Notes: generated by a model from the letters alone, not told the origin. A DNA stretch of 64,000 nt from Microbacterium sp. Leaf320 (GCF_001423485.1 NZ_LMOD01000003.1:385527-449526); one strand, 5' to 3'. Shown: positions 15,842-24,539, counted from the first letter of the stretch. Made by a program: numbers and translations.

Positions 15842-16351
15842 TCAGGTGCACGAGGCGTTGAGCCCGAGCAGCGCGATGGAGAGCTGGCGGGATGCTCCGG
15901 CCGACACCCACGTCGTGCCCACCAGAAGGTTCGTGGCCGTCAACGTCGTCGTGCTGCCGAGCAGGTTCGAGATGAGGCTCGTGAGCAGGGCCTGGGTGAG
16001 CACTGCCGTATGCGTGTAGAGGCCGCCGGCGGGCCCTGACGTCGAGATGTTGGCGGCGGGCACCGTCGCTGTCGTCGCACCCTGCGTGAGTGTGAGTCGG
16101 ACGCCGGTCGCGGGATAGGGCGAGGTCCAGTCGATCCTGACGCTCTGGAAGATTCCGAGGCCGTTGTTCGTGACCGCGCAGGCGATGACTGTGGGCGCGG
16201 GAACACGGAATGCCGTGATCGTCGCACGGCCGTATTCGGAGTCGGTGAACGCGGCATCCGTGACCTGGGCGACCGGCGCGATCCCGACGCCGACGAGGAG
16301 CGCCACCCCGGCGACGCCGGCGAGCATGCGGTGTCGCCGCCGCACGCTCAT
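15842..16351 (-). CDS. small exported protein with alternate (SipW-type) signal peptide
   Basis: The product has 169 residues. The N-terminus has an Arg/His start (SVRRRHRM), a hydrophobic stretch and then DAAFTDSEYGRATITAFRVP. The xDSE(Y/F) block just after the hydrophobic core is shared with the two other small exported proteins in this operon and marks the signal peptides processed by SipW-like peptidases. The mature part is rich in Thr, Ser, Ala and Val, beta-strand-like, with a Cys near each end (IACAV and NASCT) that could pair. It is the last gene of the operon and overlaps the preceding gene by four bases (ATGA). Function unknown; TasA/camelysin-like surface proteins are the nearest idea. 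Confidence 0.75.
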   Translation of the reverse strand: MSVRRRHRMLAGVAGVALLVGVGIAPVAQVTDAAFTDSEYGRATITAFRVPAPTVIACAVTNNGLGIFQSVRIDWTSPYPATGVRLTLTQGATTATVPAANISTSGPAGGLYTHTAVLTQALLTSLISNLLGSTTTLTATNLLVGTTWVSAGASRQLSIALLGLNASCT

Positions 16352-17004
16352 GACTCGTCCTCGCGAGCGAACCCCGCGCGAGCGTGCAGCCGCCGGCGGT
16401 GCATGGCGATCGATGCGACCCCCGCCCCGACCAGGATGACGCCCCCGGCGACGAAGCAGGGTGCGGTCGGCGGCATGCCGGTGGTCGCGAGTCCGCCGCC
16501 GTCGGGCCCGATCACCGCGGACTCTCCCGCGCCTCGCGCGTGCACCCGCACCTGCGTGCTGCCGAGCTCCTCCCCGGCGAGCGCGATGACGAACCTCAGG
16601 TGGGTGACCTCGGTGTCTGCGGTCTCGAGGAGCTGCACCTCGATGCCGTCACGCGGTATGGCCCAGCCGGTCTTCAGCGACACCGCTCCCCCCGCGCATC
16701 CGGTCGCCTCCCACGGTTCCGCGCATTCGAGAGCGTCGACGACGAGGGCCGCGTCGCCGCTCGCACTGATGCCCACTGTCACCGTTCCCGGATCGGGAGC
16801 CTCGGCGCTGACAGTGACATCCCACTGCACGGGCTGGCCCGGCAGCAGGCTCGACGCGGCATCCCAGTCGGCGACGGAGACGAGACGGAGCACGTCTCCC
16901 TGAACGACCTGGGTCGAGGGGGCGGCCCAGGCGGGAGTCGCCGCGACGACGAGGCCGACGGCGAGGACCGCGACGACCACCGGTCTTCCGCTCCCCCACA
17001 TCAT
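16348..17004 (-). CDS. exported protein with LAxTG-like wall anchor
   Basis: The product has 218 residues. A classical Sec signal peptide (hydrophobic core then TPAWA|APST) differs from the alternate signal peptides of its operon neighbours. The mature domain has two Cys-containing blocks (ALECAEPWEATGCAGG). The C-terminus reads GLATTGMPP, then a hydrophobic span, then HRRRLHARAG: a sorting-signal layout in which LATTG fits the LAxTG motif attributed to class E sortases of actinobacteria. No sortase gene is in the window. Its start region (two adjacent ATGs at 17004 and 17001) overlaps the end of the signal peptidase gene. It may be a wall-anchored scaffold for the small exported proteins; that role is inference. 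Confidence 0.72.
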   Translation of the reverse strand: MMWGSGRPVVVAVLAVGLVVAATPAWAAPSTQVVQGDVLRLVSVADWDAASSLLPGQPVQWDVTVSAEAPDPGTVTVGISASGDAALVVDALECAEPWEATGCAGGAVSLKTGWAIPRDGIEVQLLETADTEVTHLRFVIALAGEELGSTQVRVHARGAGESAVIGPDGGGLATTGMPPTAPCFVAGGVILVGAGVASIAMHRRRLHARAGFAREDES

Positions 17005-17633
17005 CAGCCCGGCTCCTCTGGGGCGCTTCGGCGCCGTGCAGTCGACGAGCGGGGCCAGAATGCCCACACGACGAGCGTCGTCGCCGCGATCGTGAGCCCA
17101 CCGAGCACGTAGGGGTTGCCCATCGCGACGATCGCCGACGCGATACCCGGCACCGAGAACAGCACGACCCGCACCGTCTGCACCGTGTACGGGTACGGAT
17201 CGTCGCCGGCGTTGGCGTCTCCGCGCATCGTGATCACCCGCTCGGCGTCGCTCGCCCCCGGCGAGATGGAGGTGACGCGGTGGGTGACCGGAAGGTCGCC
17301 CACCCTGTCGACCGTGACCACGTCTCCGACCTCGATCTCGGATGCCGCGACCTCCTGCACCACCGCGACGGATCCGGCCGTGATCGTCGGGGACATGGAT
17401 CCGGTGCGGAACATGATGAGAGTGATGTTCACTGTGAGGGCGAGCACGACCAGAACCATGCAGACGACGCCGGCGATCGCCGCGACCCACAGCAGGATGT
17501 CGGCGAGCACCCGACCGACGCCGCGCCGTGCCCCTCGCGTCGAGCCTGACGGCACCTGACCGGAGGGCAGACCCGCAGGCTCGTCGACGGACGCCGCCTG
17601 CTCGCGCAGGCTCCGCCTCGTCGGTGTGCTCAT
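17004..17633 (-). CDS. type I signal peptidase, SipW-like (S26B)
   Basis: The product has 209 residues with a membrane helix near 45-70 and another near the C-terminus. The catalytic Ser lies in RTGSMSPTI and a His in LPVTHRV takes the place of the Lys used by ordinary bacterial signal peptidases, so this is the Ser-His (archaeal/ER, SipW) type. I chose the ATG at 17633, seven bases after GGAAGGG. A start at 17678 would add 15 residues and overlap the preceding stop by four bases, and is possible. Lying among three genes for proteins with alternate signal peptides, it is almost certainly their dedicated processing enzyme. Confidence 0.88.
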   Translation of the reverse strand: MSTPTRRSLREQAASVDEPAGLPSGQVPSGSTRGARRGVGRVLADILLWVAAIAGVVCMVLVVLALTVNITLIMFRTGSMSPTITAGSVAVVQEVAASEIEVGDVVTVDRVGDLPVTHRVTSISPGASDAERVITMRGDANAGDDPYPYTVQTVRVVLFSVPGIASAIVAMGNPYVLGGLTIAATTLVVWAFWPRSSTARRRSAPEEPG

Positions 17634-17674
17634 CGACGTCCCTTCCGCTTCTCTCGTGCTGCCGCTCGCCGCCG

Positions 17675-18292
17675 TCATGACGACGTGCCTGCCACCTGCC
17701 AGGTCTGGATCGCGGTCAGACCCTGCGCACCGTTGTCGGTCGCCGCGGGGAGCGTGACAGCGATGCAGTAATTGACGGTCGTGCCTCCGTTCGCCGCGAC
17801 GGCCTGGGTGCCGGTCCCCCCTGTCGCCATCGTCGAGTTGTCGGGCACGACGGCGGTTCCCGCCGAGTAGGTGGTGCCGTTGCACGTCGTCCCGGCGATC
17901 GAGCGGACGCCGTAGCGGAGGTAGGTCCCGAGTCCGGTACCCGCCGTGGACGTCACGCTCAGCTGCAGCGTTCCCGCGACCGACGGGTTCGCCGTGCGCA
18001 CACTGAACAGTGCGTACACCGTGTTGCCGGGCGCCATGGCGCTGAAGGGCGCGCTGAAGGACAGGGCCGCCGGGGTGCCGACGGGATGGCTCGAGAACGT
18101 CGCTCCATCCGTCGCCCCGACGATGTCGAACCGTCCGGCGGTGAAGGTCGCGTTGCCGTACTCCGAGTCGTTCCATGCGGCGAGCGTCATCGTCGCGCCG
18201 ACGCCGAACACCAGCCCGCCCGCGAGCAGAGCGCGTATCCGACGGGAGCGCAGTCGCTTCCCCTCCCGCATGCCTCTGCGGGTGTCGGCCAT
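17675..18292 (-). CDS. exported protein with alternate (SipW-type) signal peptide
   Basis: The product has 205 residues. The N-terminus is strongly basic (GKRLRSRRIR), then a hydrophobic core, then LAAWNDSEYGNATFTAGRFDIVG, a pattern shared almost word for word with the next protein upstream. The mature part is Gly/Thr/Ala-rich with predicted beta strands and two Cys (TTCNGTTYS and VNYCIAVTL) in the same relative places as in its paralogue, which suggests one disulfide after export. It resembles the TasA/camelysin type of small surface or fibre protein; fibre formation is not shown by the sequence. The start ATG lies two bases after the upstream stop. Confidence 0.78.
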   Translation of the reverse strand: MADTRRGMREGKRLRSRRIRALLAGGLVFGVGATMTLAAWNDSEYGNATFTAGRFDIVGATDGATFSSHPVGTPAALSFSAPFSAMAPGNTVYALFSVRTANPSVAGTLQLSVTSTAGTGLGTYLRYGVRSIAGTTCNGTTYSAGTAVVPDNSTMATGGTGTQAVAANGGTTVNYCIAVTLPAATDNGAQGLTAIQTWQVAGTSS

Positions 18293-18294
18293 GA

Positions 18295-18918
18295 TCAGTC
18301 CGCGGTCGAGGTGGCGGTGAACTCCCACGTCGCGGTCGCGGCAGCGCCCTGGGTGAGCCCTGCGCCGGCGGTCACCGCGAAGCACAGCTGCACGGGTGTT
18401 CCTGCCGTTCCGGCCGGAGCGCCCTCGGCGAGCGGCACCGAGGTGGCACCGGTCTGCTCGCTGAGCGTCGCGCCACTCGCGACGACGGTTCCGGTCGCTG
18501 CGGCACCGCACGTGTCGCCGGCGGCGATCGCCGTGACCGCGTACGACAGGTTCGCCTCATTGCCGCCCGTGCCCGCGGTGATCCCCGCGGGGAGCAGCGT
18601 GGCGGAGTTGGTGGTCGTGGCGTCGAGGCGCACCCAGAACGGCGCGTACACGACGTCGCCGGGCGACATCGACGAGGCGACGGCCGGCAGCTGGAACACG
18701 AGCGATGCCGCGGTGTCGCCGTTGTCGACGTTGTGGTCGTCGTATCCGGTGGTCGCGCTGGTCGTGGAGCCTTCGAGGTTGAACGATCCGGCGGTGAAGG
18801 TGCCGGTCGCGAACTCCGAGTCGTTCCACGCCGCGAGGGTCACCCCGATCCCGACGCCGAGCACGAGCCCTCCAGCGAGCACTGCGAGAACCTTGCGTTG
18901 CGTGTCCTTCGTTGACAT
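18295..18918 (-). CDS. exported protein with alternate (SipW-type) signal peptide, first gene of operon
   Basis: The product has 207 residues, a paralogue of the following gene: Lys/Arg start, hydrophobic core, LAAWNDSEFATGTFTAGSFNLEG, then a beta-rich Thr/Ala/Gly domain with paired Cys (GDTCGAA and VQLCFAV). It has a strong ribosome site, GAGGGGG, eight bases before the ATG at 18918. It heads a five-gene transcript: this protein, its paralogue, the signal peptidase, the LAxTG protein and a third small exported protein. A plausible promoter lies about 90 bases upstream. Likely an abundant surface protein; function unknown. Confidence 0.78.
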   Translation of the reverse strand: MSTKDTQRKVLAVLAGGLVLGVGIGVTLAAWNDSEFATGTFTAGSFNLEGSTTSATTGYDDHNVDNGDTAASLVFQLPAVASSMSPGDVVYAPFWVRLDATTTNSATLLPAGITAGTGGNEANLSYAVTAIAAGDTCGAAATGTVVASGATLSEQTGATSVPLAEGAPAGTAGTPVQLCFAVTAGAGLTQGAAATATWEFTATSTAD

Positions 18919-19167
18919 TGCACATTCCCCCTCAGGAATTCCGACGCGCGGATGCCTGGGAATGGCCGCCCCTCAGTGGCCTGCATCCACGTGTTCAGTT
19001 CGTTCGGGTCAGTTTTGTCCACGACTGCTCGCAAATCAAGGGCATACGGATCACGATTGAACACTTCCTGCGTTATCGGAGCAGTAAACGTCCAGGTGTC
19101 TTGAGAACCTGTCGAGCGGATGAGGTACGTCGATACCCTCGACGCCGACCTCTCTCCCAGGTCGCCG
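18919..19167 (-). other. 249-base intergenic region, lower GC, upstream of the signal-peptide operon
   Basis: No gene is convincing here. It has visibly lower GC than its flanks. A possible promoter for the operon reads TTGATT (19034-19039), 17 bases, AAAACT (19011-19016) on the minus strand, which would leave a leader of about 85 bases. One minus-strand frame stays open through the whole stretch, but it lacks a start signal and is a continuation of antisense of the neighbouring regulator gene. Confidence 0.4.
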
Positions 19168-20052
19168 TCACCTCGCGAGAACGCGCCGCGCTTCGCTCGC
19201 GACCTCGGCGGCGATCGTGTCGAGCAGCGTCGAGCGCAGGTTCCACTGCTGCCAGTAGAGCCGCACTCGCAGCGGGGGCCCACCGAGCGGCACCAGCCCG
19301 TCTTCGCGCTGCAGGAGTGGCACCATGCCCCACCCCAGCCCGAGACGCACCGCCAGCGCATAGTCGGCGGATGCCGGCACGTAGTGCCTGGGCACCCCCT
19401 GATGCGGCACCCCCATGGACGCGAGCCACTCATGCTGCAGAGCATCACGGCGGTCGAAGTCGACGAACGGCGCCGCCGCGAGGGCCTCGGGGTTCACGCC
19501 CCCGCTGAACCAGCGCTCGACGAAGCGCCGCTCGGCCATCGCGTGGTACTCCAGCACCCCGAGCGGTGCGACCGAGCATCCTGCCACCGGCTCGGCCTCG
19601 CTCGTGACCGCCGCCATCACCGTGCCCGATTCGAGAAGCCGCGCGGTGAAGTTCTGGTCATCCCGGTGCAGATCGAAGTCGAGGTCGTACGCTGCCGAGA
19701 GACGCGCGAGCGGCGACAGGAACCAGGTCGCCATCGAGTCGGCATTGACCGCGAGCGGGATGCGCGTGCGCGAAGCGCCCCCGCCCTCGAGCCCCAACCC
19801 GGCGAGTGCGTCGTGCTCGAGCAGGGCGATCTGTCGCGCGAGCCGCACGACGGCCTCCCCCGCTTCTGTCAGCTGCACCGGCTTCGTGCGCACGACGAGC
19901 ACGCGCCCCAGTTGCTCCTCGAGCGCCTTGAGCCGCTGGCTGACCGCGGACGGAGTCACGCGCAGTGCTCGAGACGCCGCGTCGAGGGTTCCCTCGTCCG
20001 CGACGGCGGCCACGGTGGCGGCGAGCTCGGGGTCGATCTTCACATTAGCCAT
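19168..20052 (-). CDS. lysG: LysR-family regulator LysG/ArgP, activator of the amino acid exporter
   Basis: The product has 294 residues, the usual LysR size. The N-terminal winged helix-turn-helix reads LAATVAAVADEGTLDAASRALRVTPSAVSQRLKALE across residues 9-43 (ArgP/LysG-type DPELAATVAAV opening), followed by a periplasmic-fold effector domain. It is divergent from lysE, the classic arrangement in which LysG senses excess lysine, arginine or histidine and switches on the exporter. An inverted repeat ATTAGC-CAT-GCTAAT overlaps its own start codon, which points to autoregulation. Assignment is helped greatly by the neighbour. Confidence 0.92.
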   Translation of the reverse strand: MANVKIDPELAATVAAVADEGTLDAASRALRVTPSAVSQRLKALEEQLGRVLVVRTKPVQLTEAGEAVVRLARQIALLEHDALAGLGLEGGGASRTRIPLAVNADSMATWFLSPLARLSAAYDLDFDLHRDDQNFTARLLESGTVMAAVTSEAEPVAGCSVAPLGVLEYHAMAERRFVERWFSGGVNPEALAAAPFVDFDRRDALQHEWLASMGVPHQGVPRHYVPASADYALAVRLGLGWGMVPLLQREDGLVPLGGPPLRVRLYWQQWNLRSTLLDTIAAEVASEARRVLAR

Positions 20053-20107
20053 GCTAATGGTCCGGTAGTTATCCTCGCTGGTGCTGATGCTCAGCCATGT
20101 CTAGCGT
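20044..20107. promoter_or_regulatory. lysG-lysE divergent control region
   Basis: Two inverted repeats are visible: ATTAGC-CAT-GCTAAT (20044-20058), covering the lysG start codon, and GCTGA-TGC-TCAGC (20083-20095). The lysE -10 hexamer TAGCGT (20102-20107) ends six bases before the lysE ATG, so lysE looks leaderless and the second repeat would sit around its -35 zone, as expected for a LysR-type activator. Confidence 0.55.
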
Positions 20108-20113
20108 GAAACC

Positions 20114-20788
20114 ATGCTCTCCCTCTTCGCCGGCCTCGGACTCGGCCTCTCCCTGATCGTCGCCATCGGCGCTCAGAACGTCTTCGTGCTGCGCCAGGGC
20201 ATCCGCCGCGAGCACGTCCTTCCGGTGGTGATCATCTGCGCCGTCTCCGATGCACTGCTGATCGCCGCAGGCGTCGCCGGGCTGGGCTTCGTCATCTCCG
20301 CCGCCCCCTGGCTCGTGGTCGTGGCCCGATGGGCGGGCGCCCTGTTCCTGCTCGCGTACGGCATCATCGCCGCTCGCCGTGCGTGGCGCGGTGGCGAGGA
20401 GCTGCGAGTGGACACCGACCCCACGGAGCACATCGCCTCCGCTCGGGATGCCGGCCACACTGCCACCGCAACCCGCACCGCCACCCGCACCTCCCTCGTG
20501 CCTGTGATCGCGACGGTGCTCGCGCTCACGTGGCTGAACCCGCACGTCTACCTCGACACCGTGCTGATGCTCGGTTCCATCGCCGCCACCCACGGCGAGC
20601 AGCGGTGGCTGTTCGCCGCCGGAGCGATGGCCGCCAGCATCCTGTGGTTCACGGCTCTCGGCTTCGGCGCCCGCTACGTCGGCCGCTGGCTGCGCACCGA
20701 GCGGTCATGGCGCATCCTCGACGCGCTGATCGCCGTCGTGATGATCACGCTCGCCGTGAGCCTCGTGCTGCCTGTGCTCGGCGGCTGA
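20114..20788 (+). CDS. lysE: LysE-family basic amino acid exporter
   Basis: The product has 224 residues with about six hydrophobic helices. The LysE/ArgO hallmarks are visible: GLGLSLIVAIGAQNVFVLRQG (residues 6-26) at the N-terminus and LALTWLNPHVYLDTVLMLGS in the middle, where the NPH-Y-LD block is specific to lysine/arginine exporters rather than RhtB types. It pumps excess lysine or arginine out, driven by membrane potential. The loop of about 40 residues between helices 3 and 4 (EELRVDTDPTEH and Thr/Arg repeats) is longer than average. Controlled by divergent LysG; apparently leaderless. Confidence 0.93.
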   Translation: MLSLFAGLGLGLSLIVAIGAQNVFVLRQGIRREHVLPVVIICAVSDALLIAAGVAGLGFVISAAPWLVVVARWAGALFLLAYGIIAARRAWRGGEELRVDTDPTEHIASARDAGHTATATRTATRTSLVPVIATVLALTWLNPHVYLDTVLMLGSIAATHGEQRWLFAAGAMAASILWFTALGFGARYVGRWLRTERSWRILDALIAVVMITLAVSLVLPVLGG

Positions 20789-20807
20789 GTGCGTTCCTGG
20801 CGGGGAG

Positions 20808-21629
20808 TCAGTCCCCGTCGAGCGGACGCAGGATGCGAGTGAGGAATCTCTGAGTGCGCTCGTGCTGCGGAGCCCCGAAGATCTCGGAGGGCGGGCCCTC
20901 TTCGACGACGACGCCCGCGTCCATGAAGAACACGCGGTCAGCCGCCTCGCGCGCGAAGCTCAGCTCATGGGTCACGACCACCATGCTCCAGCCCTCATCG
21001 GCGAGCTCCTTGATCACGAGCAGAACCTCGCCGACGAGCTCGGGGTCGAGCGCGCTGGTCGGTTCGTCGAACAGCAGCAGGTCGGGGCGCAGTGCGAGCG
21101 CGCGGACGATGCCCACCCGCTGCTGTTGACCGCCGGAGAGCTCGTGCGGACGCGCATTCTCCTTGTCGGCGAGTCCGACCCTTGCGAGAAGCACACGCGC
21201 CTCGGCGATCACCTCGACCTTGGGTCGCCCCTGCACGCGCCACGGACCCTCGATCACGTTCTCGAGCACCGAGAGATGCGGGAAGAGATTGTGGTGCTGG
21301 AAGACCATCGCCGAACGGTCCCGCAGCGCCAGACGCTTCTGCTTGCGCACGCGCTGCTTCACCGGCGCTTCCGGTGCGAAGTCGATGTCGGGGCCCCCGG
21401 CCACGACGATCGTGCCGGAGTCCGGCGTCTCGAGACCGTTGAGCGCCCTCAGTACCGTCGTCTTGCCCGATCCGCTCGGACCGATCAGCACCACGACCTC
21501 GCCGCGGTGCAGCGTCAGGTCGATGCCGCGGAGCACCTCGTTGTCGCCGAAGCGCTTGTGCAGACCGCGCGCGGTCAGAAGCGCGTCGGTCGTGGGCTGA
21601 ACCGAAGGCGTGGGGTCAATGGGCGACAT
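20808..21629 (-). CDS. polar amino acid (cystine-type) ABC transporter ATPase
   Basis: The product has 273 residues. Walker A is GPSGSGKTT, the signature is LSGGQQQR, Walker B is [12 protein letters not shown], and the His switch is VVTHEL: a complete nucleotide-binding domain of the GlnQ/TcyC class, which powers uptake of polar amino acids. The N-terminal 20 residues ([15 protein letters not shown]) precede the fold. The start overlaps the end of the permease gene by 14 bases, so they are co-translated. It is the third gene of the binding protein-permease-ATPase operon and is convergent with lysE, whose stop is 19 bases away. Confidence 0.93.
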   Translation of the reverse strand: MSPIDPTPSVQPTTDALLTARGLHKRFGDNEVLRGIDLTLHRGEVVVLIGPSGSGKTTVLRALNGLETPDSGTIVVAGGPDIDFAPEAPVKQRVRKQKRLALRDRSAMVFQHHNLFPHLSVLENVIEGPWRVQGRPKVEVIAEARVLLARVGLADKENARPHELSGGQQQRVGIVRALALRPDLLLFDEPTSALDPELVGEVLLVIKELADEGWSMVVVTHELSFAREAADRVFFMDAGVVVEEGPPSEIFGAPQHERTQRFLTRILRPLDGD

Positions 21630-22281
21630 TACGGTCGAGCCTCCTCTCGAGCGCGCTCTGCCCGAACGAGAGCACGAGGCAGAGCACCCAGTAGACCAGT
21701 GCTGCGGCGAGATAGAGCACCATGAACTCCAGGGTCGCCGACGCGATCTGCTGCGCCACCTTGAACAGCTCGGTCACCAGGATCAGCGACGCGAGCGACG
21801 TGTCCTTCACGAGCGAGATGAACGTGTTCGACAGCGGCGGCACCGACACCCTGGCGGCCTGCGGCAGGATGATGCGCGTCAGCGTGCGCGTGCGGTTCAT
21901 GCCGACCGTGTAGGCGGCCTCCCACTGGCCCTTCGGCACCGAGATGATCGCGGCGCGCACGACCTCGGCCCCGTAGCCGCCCACGTTGAGCGACAGCGCG
22001 ATGATCGCGCTCGGCCAGGGGTCGATCTTGAGTCCGATCGACCCGAGGCCGTAGAAGATCACGAACAGCTGCACGATCATCGGCGTCCCGCGGATCACCG
22101 AGATGTAGAACCGGGCGATGCCCGAGACGATCGGGTTCACCGAGATGCGCATCAGCGCAGCGCCGACGGCGATCACCAGACCCACGGCGAACGAGATCAG
22201 CGCGAGCGGAACCGTCACCGTCACCCCTGCCAGGGCGATGGGCCCGAGCGAGTCGAGGAACAGCTGCCAGGGGTTCTCCAT
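21616..22281 (-). CDS. polar amino acid (cystine-type) ABC transporter permease
   Basis: The product has 221 residues with five or so membrane helices, of the HisM/GlnP/TcyB class: [16 protein letters not shown] after helix 2 and the ATPase-contacting EAA-like loop [22 protein letters not shown] single permease is enough because such transporters use a homodimer. The start lies three bases after the stop of the binding-protein gene and its end overlaps the ATPase gene. Confidence 0.92.
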   Translation of the reverse strand: MENPWQLFLDSLGPIALAGVTVTVPLALISFAVGLVIAVGAALMRISVNPIVSGIARFYISVIRGTPMIVQLFVIFYGLGSIGLKIDPWPSAIIALSLNVGGYGAEVVRAAIISVPKGQWEAAYTVGMNRTRTLTRIILPQAARVSVPPLSNTFISLVKDTSLASLILVTELFKVAQQIASATLEFMVLYLAAALVYWVLCLVLSFGQSALERRLDRNVAH

Positions 22282-22284
22282 GGA

Positions 22285-23103
22285 TTACTGGGTGACGTCT
22301 TCGCCGAAGTACTTGTCGCTGATCTCCGCCAGGGTCCCGTCGGCGCGGAGCTCTTCGAGGGCCCCGTCGATCGCCTCGACGAGAGACGTCTTGTCCTTCG
22401 TGAACACGAACGCCTGCTCACCGGCATCGTCGGTCTCGGCGGCGATCTTCAGCCCGGAGGGGCTGTTGGTGGTCTCGTAGTCGAGGAAGGTCAGCTTGTC
22501 GTTGACGGTCGCGTCGACGCGACCCTGGCGCACGAGCTCGACCGCCTGGGCCCAGCCCTCGACGCCCTCGACGGTGGCACCCGATTCGGTGGCCAGCTCG
22601 TACCAGTTGCTCGTGAGCGACTGCGCGGTGGTCTTGCCTTCGAGGTCGTCGAACGACGAGATCGAGTCGTCGTCCTCGGGGACGACGATCACGCCGGGCG
22701 AGACGGTGTACGCAGTGCTGAACAGGTACTTCTCCTCGCGCTCGTCGTTGATGCTGACCTGGTTCGCGATCACGTCGAAGCGGCCTGCGTCGAGGCCGGC
22801 GAAGATCGCATCCCACTGAGTCTCCTGGAACTCGACCTCGAGATCCAGCTTCTCGGCCACGGCCTGGATGATCTCGACGTCGAAACCGGTGAGGTCGCCC
22901 GTGCCGCCGTCGGCGTGGAAGCTGAACGGACGGTAGGTGCCCTCAGTGGCGACCGTGAGAACGCCGTCTTTGACGAGGCCGAAGCCGTCGCCCGCGCCCT
23001 CTTCGGTCGAGCTGCTCTCGGCGGGCGAGGTGCTGCCACTGCAGGCGGTGAGTGCTGCGGCGGCGACGACCAGTGCGGTGACGGCGATGAGGCGACGGGA
23101 CAT
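22285..23103 (-). CDS. amino acid (probably cystine) binding lipoprotein
   Basis: The product has 272 residues. The signal peptide ends in lipobox ALTAC with Cys21 lipidated, then a Ser/Glu linker. The family 3 solute-binding fold is evident: GTYRPFSFHADGGTGDLTGFDVEI, WDAIFAGLDAGRFDVIANQ, and the repeated lobe. The AxGTYxPFSFH and NQVSI features resemble cystine-binding TcyA/FliY proteins more than glutamine binders, so cystine is the best guess for cargo. I chose the ATG at 23103, preceded by GGAGGG; the upstream open frame lacks protein character. Neighbouring transsulfuration genes are 17 kb away and not obviously linked. Confidence 0.88.
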   Translation of the reverse strand: MSRRLIAVTALVVAAAALTACSGSTSPAESSSTEEGAGDGFGLVKDGVLTVATEGTYRPFSFHADGGTGDLTGFDVEIIQAVAEKLDLEVEFQETQWDAIFAGLDAGRFDVIANQVSINDEREEKYLFSTAYTVSPGVIVVPEDDDSISSFDDLEGKTTAQSLTSNWYELATESGATVEGVEGWAQAVELVRQGRVDATVNDKLTFLDYETTNSPSGLKIAAETDDAGEQAFVFTKDKTSLVEAIDGALEELRADGTLAEISDKYFGEDVTQ

Positions 23104-23158
23104 GTGACCCTCCTGGGGTGCGGTGTGAGGCGCGATTGCTGTGGCGCGGAACTCACCC

Positions 23159-23188
23159 ACAGTACGTGGCATCCGCCTCTCATCCCAA
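23159..23188 (-). promoter_or_regulatory. promoter of the cystine-type ABC operon
   Basis: On the minus strand TTGGGA (23183-23188), 18 bases, TACTGT (23159-23164). This gives a leader of about 50 bases before the GGAGGG ribosome site. Confidence 0.45.
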
Positions 23189-23223
23189 CATCCGATGACG
23201 CTCGATGTCGTCCGGGGATGCAG

Positions 23224-23252
23224 AAAGGCCCCCGCGTGCTGCGGGGGCCTTT
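23224..23252 (-). terminator. terminator after rplA
   Basis: A perfect 12-base stem (AAAGGCCCCCGC with GCGGGGGCCTTT) and a 5-base loop, followed by TTTC on the minus strand, 13 bases past the rplA stop. Confidence 0.92.
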
Positions 23253-23264
23253 CAGGAATCACAC

Positions 23265-23954
23265 TCAGATGGAGTTGACGTCCAGCGGGATGCCGGGGCC
23301 GAACGTGGTCGACACGGCGCCCTTCTGGATGTAACGGCCCTTCGAGCTCGACGGCTTGAGGCGGACGATCTCCTCGAGCGCTGCGCCGATGTTCTCGTCG
23401 AGCTGCTCAGCGGAGAACGAGGACTTGCCGACGACGAAGTGCACGTTGGCGTGCTTGTCGACGCGGAACTCGATCTTTCCGCCCTTGATCTCCTCGACGG
23501 CCTTGGCCGTGTTGGGGGTCACGGTGCCGGTCTTCGGGTTCGGCATGAGTCCACGCGGACCCAGGACCTTTCCGAGACGACCGACCTGACCCATGAGCTC
23601 CGGGGTCGAGACGGCCGCGTCGAACGCGGTCCAGCCTGCGGCGACCTTCTCGATGAGCTCGGCGCCGCCGACCTCATCTGCACCTGCGGCGATCGCTGCC
23701 TCGGCCGCGGGGCCGGTGGCGAAGACGATGACGCGGGCGGTCTTACCGGTGCCGTGGGGCAGGATGACGGTGCCGCGCACCATCTGGTCTGCCTTGCGGG
23801 GGTCGACCGAGAGCTTCAGCGCGACCTCGACGGTCGAGTCGAACTTCGACGAGCCGGTCTCCTTGGCGAGGGCGACTGCCTCGGTGGGAGTGTAGAAACG
23901 GTCTGCCTCGATCTTCTCGGCGGCAGCCTTGTAAGCCTTGGACTTCGTAGCCAT
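23265..23954 (-). CDS. rplA: 50S ribosomal protein L1
   Basis: The product has 229 residues, full length. [21 protein letters not shown] opens the protein, and the conserved L1 centre is seen as [22 protein letters not shown], which contacts rRNA. L1 forms the mobile stalk at the ribosomal E site and in many bacteria represses the rplK-rplA transcript. It follows rplK by 11 bases with a GAGGAG ribosome site and ends at a strong terminator. Confidence 0.97.
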   Translation of the reverse strand: MATKSKAYKAAAEKIEADRFYTPTEAVALAKETGSSKFDSTVEVALKLSVDPRKADQMVRGTVILPHGTGKTARVIVFATGPAAEAAIAAGADEVGGAELIEKVAAGWTAFDAAVSTPELMGQVGRLGKVLGPRGLMPNPKTGTVTPNTAKAVEEIKGGKIEFRVDKHANVHFVVGKSSFSAEQLDENIGAALEEIVRLKPSSSKGRYIQKGAVSTTFGPGIPLDVNSI

Positions 23955-23965
23955 GATTATTCTCC

Positions 23966-24397
23966 TCAGCCCTCGACCGTGATGCCCATGGAACGGGCGG
24001 TGCCGGCGATGATCTTCGAGGCAGCCTCGATGTCGTTCGCGTTCAGGTCGGCCTGCTTGGTCTCAGCGATCTGACGGACCTGGTCCTTGGTGATCTTTGC
24101 GACCTTGACCGTGTGAGGCGTCGCCGAGCCCTTGGGCACGCCGGCTGCCTTCTTGATGAGCTCCGCGGCCGGCGGGGTCTTCAGGATGAACGTGAAGCTG
24201 CGGTCCTCGTAGACAGTGATCTCGACGGGGATGACGTTGCCGCGCTGCGACTCGGTCGCGGCGTTGTACGCCTTGCAGAACTCCATGATGTTGACGCCAT
24301 GCTGACCGAGCGCGGGGCCGATCGGCGGCGCCGGGTTGGCTGCACCGGCGTTGATCTGAAGCTTGATCAGGCCGGTCACCTTCTTCTTCGGTGCCAT
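23966..24397 (-). CDS. rplK: 50S ribosomal protein L11
   Basis: The product has 143 residues, full length. The N-terminal thiostrepton-region domain with [28 protein letters not shown] across residues 18-45 and the rRNA-binding C-terminal domain ([14 protein letters not shown], then [12 protein letters not shown]) are intact. It binds the GTPase-associated region of 23S rRNA. First gene of rplK-rplA, with GGAAGAGGAT before the ATG; it lies 190 bases downstream of nusG. Confidence 0.97.
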
Positions 24398-24539
24398 ATC
24401 CTCTTCCTTTCATCGAACGGATGCGGGTGCATCCGCTCTCCCGCGAACCCGGCATCTCCGGGCTGCGGTCGTCTGCGCACACGCCGAAGCGGCACACAAA
24501 CCAGACAAGTCTACCTGATCCGACGGCATGCCTGATACG

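Noticed and set aside
18919-19167. A continuous minus-strand frame through the intergenic region with fairly natural residue composition
   Set aside because: No start codon with a ribosome site or -10 signal, and the frame is just a run-on of antisense sequence from lysG into the next gene's wrong frame.
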